From contig JAVBQL010000001.1 in NCBI GenBank assembly GCA_031549085.1, positions 62,001-126,000 on the forward strand: a stretch of 64,000 bases of DNA. Direction: 5' to 3'. This document shows positions 8,957 through 16,708 of the stretch, one piece after another. The number at the start of each line of letters is the position of its first letter. Position 1 is the first letter of the stretch. Under the pieces are notes generated by a model, which had not been told where the DNA came from, made no database searches, and saw nothing but the letters and a program-made list of their open reading frames with translations. The DNA comes from JAVBQL01 sp031549085 (GTDB taxonomy: Bacteria > Spirochaetota > GWE2-31-10 > MWDO01). The position numbers were made by a program, and so were the translations under genes.

Positions 8957-9691
8957 TTACCTAGAACACACTTGACACTCTGAATTCCTATCAAGATCAA
9001 TCTTTCGGAACTCCATATTCTTGGCATCATATGTCAAGAGCTTATCAGTTAGAAGCTCTCCATAGCCCATTAGATATTTTATACATTCAGTTGCTTGTAT
9101 TGTACCAATAGTTCCAGCTACACTTCCAAGTATCCCCCGCTTTTTTTCATTAGTGTTAGAATAAGAGCCAAATATACAACGAAAACAGGCACTTTCATAG
9201 GGAATAACACTCATTGTTTGACCAAAAAACTCCTCAACTCCTGCAATAGAAAATGCTTTATTTTCTAATACACAACCATCATTAATGATAAATTTTGTCT
9301 CAAAATTATCACTAGCCTCTATTATAAAATCATAGTCCTTTATAAGGCCTCTTATATTGGATATACCTATCTTTAAATTATAGATATTGATTTTTACTTC
9401 AGGGTTTAACAATTTTATCTTTTCAGATGCAGATAAGACTTTTTCTCGAGTTAAATCATTTGTATTATGTATAATTTGTCTGTTTAAATTTGATAATTCT
9501 ACAACATCAAAATCAACAATTCCAATAGTTCCAATACCACTGGCAGCTAAATATAGCAAAATAGGAGACCCAAGTCCCCCACTACCTACGACACAAACCT
9601 TGCTTTTTAATAATTTTAGCTGCCCTTTTTCTCCACTTTTAAGTAAAATATTTCTATTGTATCTTATATTTTCTAAATCACTCAAACTCAT
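8957..9691 (-). CDS. ThiF/MoeB/HesA-family adenylyltransferase
   Basis: A 244-residue E1-like enzyme that adenylates the C-terminal glycine of a ubiquitin-fold sulfur carrier such as MoaD or ThiS. The Rossmann ATP loop GSGGLGSP is at 36-43, the acidic strand IVDFDVVELSNLNRQ at ~58-72, and the family Asp in EASDN at 128. Two CxxC pairs (169/172 and 239/242) form the structural zinc site. No moaD, thiS or other thi/moa gene is nearby. It overlaps the upstream gene by four bases (TGA within ATGA), so the two are translationally coupled. A role as MoeB would suit the molybdopterin-dependent formate dehydrogenase encoded 4 kb away, but ThiF or an unrelated carrier is equally possible. High confidence in family, low in substrate. 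Confidence 0.88.
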   Translation of the reverse strand: MSLSDLENIRYNRNILLKSGEKGQLKLLKSKVCVVGSGGLGSPILLYLAASGIGTIGIVDFDVVELSNLNRQIIHNTNDLTREKVLSASEKIKLLNPEVKINIYNLKIGISNIRGLIKDYDFIIEASDNFETKFIINDGCVLENKAFSIAGVEEFFGQTMSVIPYESACFRCIFGSYSNTNEKKRGILGSVAGTIGTIQATECIKYLMGYGELLTDKLLTYDAKNMEFRKIDLDRNSECQVCSR

Positions 9692-10143
9692 ACATTTTTA
9701 TTGCTTTTTCTGGAACGTTTTCCAGTTGTCTGTTTTTGGTTTTTTGATTCAGGAAAAGGAATTTTTTTTGTACGCCCATTTTTATCAAAAACAACACCCT
9801 CACTCCATCTAATTATATCAGGCATATTTATCTCTATCCAACTTTTTAGCTTTTCTAAAGTCAAAGAGAACCTAGATGCAAGTCTCATAATTTTGACTTC
9901 ATCTTCAAAAAAGTTTTTCTTACAATATTCTTTATATTGTATACTTGGATCTACCAATAGAAATGGACAAAAGAGCTCAAGCTCTATTTGAGCCAGTGGG
10001 GAGAGCAGCTTTGCTCTTATTATTATAGGAACATTTAGGTCTCTAATCAGGTTGAATGATAATGATTTTTCACACTCATTTTTTCCTGCAGAAATCTCCT
10101 CTATCATATACTCTATCGAGTTCATAATCATAGAATAAAGCAC
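9688..10143 (-). CDS. Hypothetical protein coupled to the ThiF-like enzyme
   Basis: A 151-residue protein of no family I recognise. It starts with a helix containing MIMNSIEYMIEEIS, has a central hydrophobic region with paired cysteines (ELFCPF, KEYCKKNFF), a WIEINMPDIIRWSEGVVF segment, and a basic tail (TTGKRSRKSNKN) that may bind nucleic acid or be disordered. The longest frame starts 12 codons earlier, but GGAGG is seven bases before the GTG at 10141-10143, so I take GTG. It overlaps the ThiF-like gene by four bases, which is strong evidence that the two act together. It does not end in GG, so it is not itself an obvious sulfur carrier. Confidence 0.7.
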   Translation of the reverse strand: MLYSMIMNSIEYMIEEISAGKNECEKSLSFNLIRDLNVPIIIRAKLLSPLAQIELELFCPFLLVDPSIQYKEYCKKNFFEDEVKIMRLASRFSLTLEKLKSWIEINMPDIIRWSEGVVFDKNGRTKKIPFPESKNQKQTTGKRSRKSNKNV

Positions 10144-10249
10144 AAAATAACCTCCAAACATGTCTATTTGCGAAAGCAAAAAGACACAATTTTTTTCAGC
10201 ATAATAACTAAAAAAATTAAGTTACTATACTTTTATTAATTATAAATAT

Positions 10250-10274
10250 TACCTTAAACAAAAAAATTAAGGTA
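10250..10274 (-). terminator. Weak hairpin after bcp
   Basis: TACCTTAA and TTAAGGTA pair (8 bp) around an A-rich 9-nt loop, just past the bcp stop. The following minus-strand sequence is AT-rich without a clean T-run. Confidence 0.35.
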
Positions 10275-10278
10275 TTAT

Positions 10279-10731
10279 TTATATTACTAATAATATCTCT
10301 CTATTATGGTTCAATGGAGTTACTTTAGGAAAAATTTTAGCTATATTACCATTTTCATCAATAATAAAAGTCATTCTTTTAATACCCATACTCTTTTTTC
10401 CAAACATATTTTTTTCTCCATAACTAAAATACTCTTTCGATACAGAGAACCCACTATCAGTCAAAAGAAAAAAGGGTAGATTGTGTCTATTTTTAAAATT
10501 TAGATGAGAACTAGAAGAGTCTCCACTTATACCAATTACAACTGCGTTTCTACTTAATATTTCATCATAGACATCTCTAAAACCACATGCTTCAACAGTA
10601 CACCCCTTTGTGTTATCTTTTGGATAAAAATATAGTACAACTTTTTTCCCTATAAAAGAAGACAACCTTATTTTTTCTCCATTATAGTTGTCTAACTCAA
10701 AATCAGGTGCCTTGGAACCTACAGTAAGCAT
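10279..10731 (-). CDS. bcp: Thioredoxin-dependent peroxiredoxin, Bcp/PrxQ type
   Basis: A 150-residue atypical 2-Cys peroxiredoxin. The peroxidatic motif PKDNTKGCTVEACGFRD places the peroxidatic Cys at 44 and the resolving Cys five residues on, at 49, which is diagnostic of the Bcp/PrxQ group. It reduces H2O2 and organic hydroperoxides with electrons from thioredoxin in the cytosol. Length matches the family (150-160) and the C-terminal IDENGNIAKIF...HNREIL is typical. The ATG start is supported only by a distant AGAGG. It is followed by an AT-rich hairpin. In an anaerobe this is a standard oxygen-defence enzyme. Confidence 0.95.
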   Translation of the reverse strand: MLTVGSKAPDFELDNYNGEKIRLSSFIGKKVVLYFYPKDNTKGCTVEACGFRDVYDEILSRNAVVIGISGDSSSSHLNFKNRHNLPFFLLTDSGFSVSKEYFSYGEKNMFGKKSMGIKRMTFIIDENGNIAKIFPKVTPLNHNREILLVI

Positions 10732-10790
10732 ATCAATTAAAACCTCTATTAATTAAAGGAGTAAAATAATTTTTCTATAAAAAAACTATT

Positions 10791-11153
10791 TTACATATCC
10801 CAATATACATTAACCTTATATTTTACACTTTTGCTATCAAAGAAATAAGATATAGACATTAAAGCAAAGCTAAAAGCCATCTCTATTATTAATCTATCAA
10901 AAGTATCCTTTCTCTCCAAGAAAGAGAGCTCGCCGAAAGATATTTCAGCTTTTTTTATAAAATTTTCTACTAAAAAAGATGCCCCATTTTCGAAATAGAT
11001 AAAATTACCATCTACTTTGACTATTTTAGAAAGATATTTTACCTCAAACTCCTCTTTTGCCTTTTCCAGCAAAAGAACCTTATCAAAAGGCAAAATATTA
11101 TCAGACTCTTTTTTTAATAGGTCATATTTTTCTTTAATTTTTTCTATATTCAC
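10791..11153 (-). CDS. Small hypothetical protein
   Basis: A 120-residue frame with no family I recognise. It is helical at the N-terminus (MNIEKIKEKYDLLKKESD), has a beta-hairpin centre (IVKVDGNFIYFENGASFLVE), a hydrophobic helix (LIIEMAFSFALMSISYFF) and a C-terminal strand ending KVNVYWDM. The start codon is GTG with no good ribosome site, so the true start is uncertain. It lies between the TPR gene and bcp on the same strand with 54-60 bp gaps. Codon usage matches its neighbours, and I consider it likely to be real. Confidence 0.55.
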   Translation of the reverse strand: MNIEKIKEKYDLLKKESDNILPFDKVLLLEKAKEEFEVKYLSKIVKVDGNFIYFENGASFLVENFIKKAEISFGELSFLERKDTFDRLIIEMAFSFALMSISYFFDSKSVKYKVNVYWDM

Positions 11154-11207
11154 AAAATCAGTATAAGATCTTATTTTTCTTTTTTCAACTATTATTTTTA
11201 ATTTTTT

Positions 11208-12302
11208 TTACATTTCTTCAATAATAGTTTGCTTTAAATCTTTTATATATTGATCTTTGCTATTAAATTCCAATCCTACATCGCAGCACTTTATAGCTTT
11301 ATCTTTTTCACCTTTCCTAAAAAACATAACTGCTAAATTGGAAATAATTGCAAGATCTTCAGGATTCTTTCGTAGAGCTTTTTCAAAATAGAGTTCACTT
11401 TTTGAGAAGTTTTTTAGATTCATAAAATTCAATCCAAACTCATTGTAGATCTCAGAAGACGAATCATTAAATAGAAGTGCCCTCTCCAAAGTCTCAATAG
11501 CTTTGTTATATTCACCTAATAACCTATAAGCATATCCCATAAGATAGTAACCATGCCAGCTCTCTGGATATTTTTCTATATATTTTGATATAAACTCAAT
11601 AGATTCTTTATATTTCTCACTCTCTATCAAATCCCTAGCCATCTCATAATCATTATCAGTCATACCACTATTGTTAAGCTCTTTTAGAATATTTGCAACT
11701 TCCTCTCTGTACTGCTCATTTTTTGTTATCTTAACAAAATCTTTAAAATATTCTAAAGCCTTATCATAATTTTCTCTATATAGATAGAATCTTCCAAGAT
11801 AGTAGTAGCAGCTCTCATTTTTATCTCTTCTATTATCAAGCAAGTCAAAATATTTTTTGGATATATCCTCCATTTTAGAGGCTTCACTATCATTGCCGCT
11901 GGAGTATAAGTATTGTGAATACTCATCATAACAAACTGCAATATTAAGCAAGTTATCTATAGAATTTGGATTTAAATTTAAAAGAACCCTATATATATCA
12001 ATTGCATCTTTGAAATCATTTTGCTTTTCAGCCTCATAAGCTCCAGAGGAGAGCCTTGCCTCAATGTCTGGCTGAACAGAAAATATAAACTGCCTGTAAT
12101 ACTCTATATTCTCATTATTTTCATCTTCTATTAAAATCTTTATCATACCACCAATAATATTTTGTGGTGTTATATGATTTTCAGAAAAAGTCTCTCCATC
12201 AGGTATATAGAGAGGAAGTGATATATCATCTCTAACGACAAAATCACCGATTTTGAAATCTTTTCTCCCCTCCATAGATATAAAAATTAGACCATTATTC
12301 AT
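11208..12302 (-). CDS. TPR-repeat protein
   Basis: A 364-residue protein. Residues 1-70 form an unrelated beta-rich N-terminal domain (FKIGDFVVRDDISLPLYIPDG). From ~82 to the end there are tetratricopeptide repeats, most clearly the consecutive units near 240-340 (ESWHGYYLMGYAYRLLGEYNKAIETLERAL and following units, each with the W/L/G/Y-A-F-A-P pattern). There is no signal peptide, so it should be a cytosolic scaffold. The N-terminal domain resembles a short regulatory sensor but I cannot name it. GGAG lies 11 bases before the ATG. It is not obviously in an operon with coaBC, which ends 120 bp upstream on the same strand. Confidence 0.85.
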   Translation of the reverse strand: MNNGLIFISMEGRKDFKIGDFVVRDDISLPLYIPDGETFSENHITPQNIIGGMIKILIEDENNENIEYYRQFIFSVQPDIEARLSSGAYEAEKQNDFKDAIDIYRVLLNLNPNSIDNLLNIAVCYDEYSQYLYSSGNDSEASKMEDISKKYFDLLDNRRDKNESCYYYLGRFYLYRENYDKALEYFKDFVKITKNEQYREEVANILKELNNSGMTDNDYEMARDLIESEKYKESIEFISKYIEKYPESWHGYYLMGYAYRLLGEYNKAIETLERALLFNDSSSEIYNEFGLNFMNLKNFSKSELYFEKALRKNPEDLAIISNLAVMFFRKGEKDKAIKCCDVGLEFNSKDQYIKDLKQTIIEEM

Positions 12303-12421
12303 TAAAACGATTTCTCCTTTTTTGCTTGTAAATACAATTAGAATTTAAAATGTATTTAACTCTCTATTAAGATACAACAGTTGATTAAATAACAAGATAA
12401 GTGAAACTTAAATCTTAAGCT

Positions 12422-13636
12422 CTACTCTTTAAAAGAATCTATTATATAAAGTTCTATAGTATCTAATGTCATCTTTGCAATAGTTGATTTGTCATCATAT
12501 CCAAAGTTATACTCAAGATCATTAAATCGATTGAGAAGAGTAATTTTTGCTCTATCTCCACCCATTGCAGATTCAGTTCCAACAATATTGTTGGCAATTA
12601 TAAAATCAAGTTTTTTATCTGCCAATTTCTTTTTAGCAGCCTCAGTTAAATTTTCAGATTCAGCAGCAAAACCAATATATATTCTGTCAGTTCTTTTTTC
12701 TATTGAGTTTAATATATCTATATTTTTATTTAATTGCAAATTAAGATTATCACTTTTTTTTATCTTTTGTTCATTGTACTTAACATAAAAATCGGCAACA
12801 GCAGCGGCCATAAAAAGAATATCATACTCTGTCTTATCAATCTCGGCTTTCATCTTTTTTGCACTTCGAACAGATATAAGTTTAATATTTGGAAACCTCT
12901 TTTGAAACCTATCTTTTTCAAGTTCTGAACAGTTCCCACAAATCAAGGTGACTTTAGCCCCTCTCTCTATAAACTCTCTAGCAAATGCAAAGCCCATCTT
13001 CCCACTTGATCTATTTGCAATAGATCTCACAGGATCAATATCCTCTATCGTTCCACCAAGAGTGATTAAAATATCTTTATTATAAAAAACCGACTCTCTA
13101 TCAACAAAAGTCTCTATTATAGCACCAAATATTCTCTCATTATCAGGGTATCTCCCCTTTCCAGATGTTCCACAAGCCATCATTCCTGAGTCTGAATCAA
13201 GAACATTAAATCCATACTCTATTAGTTTTTCGATATTTTTTACAATGATAGGATTTTCAATCATCTTTGTATTCATTGCTGGGACAATTATTTTTGGAGC
13301 AGTAACACTTAAGAGCAAAGTTGAGACCATATCATCTGCAATGCCGTTTGCAGCTTTACTAATAATATTCGCTGTTGCAGGTGCAACAATTACTAGATCT
13401 GCTAAATCAGAGAGACTTATATGAGGAATAAAATCGCTTGTATCAAAGAGATCTGTTGTTACCTTTTTTTTAGATATAGTTTTTAATGTGAGTGGAGTGA
13501 TAAACTCCAAAGCACTTTTGGTTACAACAGGGTAGACATTAGCCCCGGCCTTCACCAATTTTGAAATTAGATCAACAGCTTTATAACATGCAATTCCACC
13601 TGTTAAACAAAAAACTATATTTTTATCTTTAATCAT
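12422..13636 (-). CDS. coaBC: CoaBC, phosphopantothenoylcysteine synthase/decarboxylase
   Basis: A 404-residue bifunctional coenzyme A enzyme. The CoaC flavoprotein domain (1-~185) shows the catalytic His72 in PHISLSDLAD, the PAMNTKM motif near 119-125 and the substrate-clamp Cys154 in MMACG. The CoaB ligase domain (~188-404) starts at ITLGGTIEDIDPVR and contains the SSGKMGFA dimer/nucleotide loop. It converts 4'-phosphopantothenate plus cysteine to 4'-phosphopantetheine in the cytosol. Length is normal. The canonical 'GGTxExID' is intact. AGAGGA lies 11 bases before the ATG. The 353-bp gap upstream contains a long Q-family hairpin that separates it from the formate dehydrogenase operon. Confidence 0.96.
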   Translation of the reverse strand: MIKDKNIVFCLTGGIACYKAVDLISKLVKAGANVYPVVTKSALEFITPLTLKTISKKKVTTDLFDTSDFIPHISLSDLADLVIVAPATANIISKAANGIADDMVSTLLLSVTAPKIIVPAMNTKMIENPIIVKNIEKLIEYGFNVLDSDSGMMACGTSGKGRYPDNERIFGAIIETFVDRESVFYNKDILITLGGTIEDIDPVRSIANRSSGKMGFAFAREFIERGAKVTLICGNCSELEKDRFQKRFPNIKLISVRSAKKMKAEIDKTEYDILFMAAAVADFYVKYNEQKIKKSDNLNLQLNKNIDILNSIEKRTDRIYIGFAAESENLTEAAKKKLADKKLDFIIANNIVGTESAMGGDRAKITLLNRFNDLEYNFGYDDKSTIAKMTLDTIELYIIDSFKE

Positions 13637-13678
13637 AAAGATACCTATCCTCTAAAAATCATTTAGTAATAATCAAAT

Positions 13679-13763
13679 TTGTTAAGATACCGAAAATAAA
13701 GCTTTTTGTATTAAATCACTTGTGATTTTCTAACAAAAAGCGACTTTTTTGGTATCTTAACAA
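13679..13763 (-). repeat. Q-family long hairpin, copy 1
   Basis: On the minus strand a 13-bp outer stem (13679-13691 with 13751-13763) leads through A/T pairs to an internal loop, GTC opposite TTTA, then a perfect 9-bp inner stem (GCTTTTTGT/ACAAAAAGC) and an apical AAATCAC-AA-GTGATTT hairpin. The same architecture with different helix sequences occurs near 46.1, 52.5 and 63.8 kb. It lies in the gap between the formate dehydrogenase operon and coaBC. Confidence 0.7.
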
Positions 13764-13822
13764 AGATACTTCTATATCTAACCAAAAAAACCTCTTTTTA
13801 GGCCACATCTTCTTTGACTCCC

Positions 13823-13836
13823 TCTTTTTGAAAAGA
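13823..13836 (-). repeat. Small CA-loop hairpin accompanying Q copy 1
   Basis: On the minus strand TCTTTT-CA-AAAAGA forms a 6-bp stem with a CA loop, 59 bases 5' of the long hairpin. Equivalent CA-loop hairpins lie upstream of each other Q copy. It is the weakest of the four. Confidence 0.35.
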
Positions 13837-13871
13837 CTCTTTTTCTTCCCACCTACTTTCTGATCAATATT

Positions 13872-13903
13872 TTAATCAAAAAAACACTATTTTTTTTGAT
13901 TAA
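13872..13903 (-). terminator. AT-rich hairpin after the formate dehydrogenase operon
   Basis: TTAATCAAAAAAA and TTTTTTTGATTAA pair perfectly over 13 bp with a 6-nt loop, 86 bases past the fdhA stop. On the minus strand the 3' arm itself contains seven T, so it could act as a terminator. Confidence 0.5.
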
Positions 13904-13989
13904 GGGGGGATTAGAAAAAAAACTAAACAATCCCTCTCTTACTCAAAAACTTTATTATAAATCTACTATATTTAATAACACTACTATTT

Positions 13990-16704
13990 TCAAGAAAATT
14001 TTCTTTTTATTTTTACAGGAACTACTTTGATTGGAGCCATTTTACTATATGGATCAAGCTTCTTCTTTGATGTAAGTTTATTGGCAACAGCTTCATAATA
14101 GTGAAAACTCATAAAGAGCTCTCCCCTTCTTAAATCCAAAGAGAGCTCACATCGAAGTTCTATCTCTCCAACTTCAGATTCAACAATTAGCCAATCATCA
14201 TTTTTTACCTTCAAACTCATTGCATCTTTAGGGCTTATATATATTTTTGGATATGGAAGAAGCCTCTCTATCCCCTTTGTTTTTCTCGTCATTGTACCTG
14301 TGTGATACTGCTCATAGAGCCTTCCAATAATCAATAGATATGGAAATTCATCTGTGGTTTTATAAATTTCATTTGGTTCTTGATATATAAATTTTGCCTT
14401 GCCATTGTCAGTGCTGAATGAGTCTTGATAGAGCCTTTTTTCAGATTTGCCCTCATTTGAGTGGGGCCAAAAATAGTCTCTTGTTTCAAAATGATCGGGG
14501 TCTATATGAGAATATATATCAACAGTTGCCTTTATCTCATTAAATATATCAAGCCAACTCTCATATTTCCACTTTATACCAAGAGTATTGGCAAGGAGTG
14601 TCAAAATATACCAATCATCATTTACATCAGGGGCAATTCTCTCCACAGCTTTTCGAACCCTTTGAACCCTTCGCTCTGTGTTTGTGAATGTCCCATCTTT
14701 CTCAGCAAAGCTTGAGACAGGAAATACCACATCAGCATATTTTGCTGTCTCTGTCAAAAAGAGATCCTGTACAACAATAAAGCCTGTCTTCTCTAACCCC
14801 TCAATCACAGAATTTGAATCTGGATCAGATATTACAGGATTCTCTCCCATCATATATAGAAAATCTATCTTGCCATCTTTTGCATCGCTAAATATTTCAT
14901 TTAAGGTTTTTCCTACCTTTTTGGGAACAGCTCTCTTCCATTTTGAGCGAAAGAAATTTCTTGCCTCTCTATCAAGTAGATCTTTATAGCCGGGAAGAAC
15001 TCCTGGAAGAGCTCCCATATCACAAGAGCCTTGAACATTATTCTGTCCTCTAATTGGATTTATACCAATGGGACCTCTACCTATTTTCCCCGTTAATAGA
15101 GATAGGTTTGCAATAGATACAACATTAGCTGTCCCAAAGGAGTGCTGTGTTATTCCCATAGCATAAAAAATACTGGAATTCCCACTTATTGCAAAGAGCC
15201 TAGCTGCAAGCGTTATATCCATCTCATTTAACCCAGTTGCTTTTATCAGGCTATCTAAATCTAATTTATCAAGATTATTTTTTAACTCCTCATATCCTTC
15301 AGTTCTATTCTCTATCAAATCCATATCCATCATATGTTCATCAATAATAACCTTCATCATTGCATTTAATAGATGGATATCGCTTCCGGGATTAAGTTGT
15401 AGATGGAGTGTTGCATAGTTTGAAAGTACTCCTTTTCTTGGATCTACAAGAATAAGGATAGCACCCTGTTTTATTCTATTTATAATTCTCCAAGATATAA
15501 CAGGATGACTATTTACCATATTGCTACCTATAACAAGAAAACAATCTATCTCATCAATATCTTCAATTGGGTTTGTCATTGCTGCAGAGCCAACAGTCAT
15601 ACTTAAACCAGAGACAGTTGATGAGTGACAAATTCTTGCACAGTGGTCAATATTATCTGTGCCAAGAACAGTTCTCATAAACTTTTGAAAAACATAGTTC
15701 TCTTCATTGGTGCATCTGGCAGATGAGAGTCCAGCAAAGGTTCCCTTTTTCTTCTTCACTTCCTCTATCTTATCACGCACAATACATATTGCATCTATAA
15801 ATGAGGTCTCAACAAACTCTCCATTCTCATTTTTCACTAGAGGCATAGTGAGTCTCTCTTCTGAATTGACAAAATCAAAACCAAATTTACCCTTAATACA
15901 GAGCCTGCCCCTATTGGCATTTGAGCCTATATCTCCCCTAACTTTTATAATCTTATTATCTTTGACATAGACAACAATTCCACAACCAACTCCACAGTAT
16001 GGACATATAGTTTTTACCTTTGTAACCTCTGGAAACCTACCGCTTCTAACTGCACTCTTCTCTGACAACGCTCCAACAGGACAAACTGTTATACAGTTTC
16101 CACAGAAAATACACTCTTTGTTGGCTTCAAGACCATTATTATACAATGTTGAAACAGATAATTTATTACCACGCTGGATAAAAGAGAGAGCATTTCTATG
16201 ATTCCACTCTGAACATGCCCTTATACACTTTCCACATAGTATGCATTTACCTCTATCAAGAACAATGAATGGATTCTGTTCATCAATTCCATGAACTTTA
16301 TCATCATATTGCGATTTTTCAAAGAGCTTGCCAGTAACACCAAATTCATAAGAATATTTCTCCAAGAGGCACTCACCTGAAGCATCACAAGTCATACAGT
16401 CACCAAAGTGTTGGCTAAGCATTAACTCTATTATAATTCTTCTTGAATTTATAACTCTCTCTCTATTTGTCCATATAACCATCCCATCTTTAACAGGAGT
16501 TGAACAGGCTGTCTCCAAATGTCTATCTCCCTCTATCTCGACAGAACAAATTCTACAATTTCCACCAATGCTCAGTTCAGAAGAGTAGCACATATTTGGA
16601 ATATCTATATCAAGAAGCCTTGCGGCTTCAAGTATAGTTGTTCCATCTTTGCAATGAATCTGCTTTCCATCTATAACACAAGAGATTACTAAACCCTCTT
16701 CCAA
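13990..16704 (-). CDS. fdhA: Formate dehydrogenase catalytic subunit, Mo/W-bis-MGD, cysteine form
   Basis: A 904-residue subunit that oxidises formate to CO2. Its N-terminal NuoG-like part holds a [2Fe-2S] site (Cys39, 50, 53, 67), a His-Cys3 [4Fe-4S] site (His99, Cys103, 106, 112) and two ferredoxin [4Fe-4S] sites (Cys154-164 and Cys198-208). The molybdopterin domain opens with CPYCGVGC and Cys269 for the proximal [4Fe-4S]. The catalytic residue is Cys359 followed by His360 (ARICHSST), where many relatives have selenocysteine. The start is TTG, chosen because AAGGAG lies eight bases upstream and no ATG is near. It follows the NuoF-like and NuoE-like genes with a 4-base gap, so it forms a soluble NAD(P)-linked, possibly electron-bifurcating formate dehydrogenase. 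Confidence 0.92.
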   Translation of the reverse strand: MEEGLVISCVIDGKQIHCKDGTTILEAARLLDIDIPNMCYSSELSIGGNCRICSVEIEGDRHLETACSTPVKDGMVIWTNRERVINSRRIIIELMLSQHFGDCMTCDASGECLLEKYSYEFGVTGKLFEKSQYDDKVHGIDEQNPFIVLDRGKCILCGKCIRACSEWNHRNALSFIQRGNKLSVSTLYNNGLEANKECIFCGNCITVCPVGALSEKSAVRSGRFPEVTKVKTICPYCGVGCGIVVYVKDNKIIKVRGDIGSNANRGRLCIKGKFGFDFVNSEERLTMPLVKNENGEFVETSFIDAICIVRDKIEEVKKKKGTFAGLSSARCTNEENYVFQKFMRTVLGTDNIDHCARICHSSTVSGLSMTVGSAAMTNPIEDIDEIDCFLVIGSNMVNSHPVISWRIINRIKQGAILILVDPRKGVLSNYATLHLQLNPGSDIHLLNAMMKVIIDEHMMDMDLIENRTEGYEELKNNLDKLDLDSLIKATGLNEMDITLAARLFAISGNSSIFYAMGITQHSFGTANVVSIANLSLLTGKIGRGPIGINPIRGQNNVQGSCDMGALPGVLPGYKDLLDREARNFFRSKWKRAVPKKVGKTLNEIFSDAKDGKIDFLYMMGENPVISDPDSNSVIEGLEKTGFIVVQDLFLTETAKYADVVFPVSSFAEKDGTFTNTERRVQRVRKAVERIAPDVNDDWYILTLLANTLGIKWKYESWLDIFNEIKATVDIYSHIDPDHFETRDYFWPHSNEGKSEKRLYQDSFSTDNGKAKFIYQEPNEIYKTTDEFPYLLIIGRLYEQYHTGTMTRKTKGIERLLPYPKIYISPKDAMSLKVKNDDWLIVESEVGEIELRCELSLDLRRGELFMSFHYYEAVANKLTSKKKLDPYSKMAPIKVVPVKIKRKFS

Positions 16705-16708
16705 AAGA

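Noticed and set aside
13679..13763. Q hairpin as a simple rho-independent terminator
   Set aside because: It lies ~230 bases past the fdhA stop, has no T-run after the stem and has a conserved internal loop that a terminator does not need.
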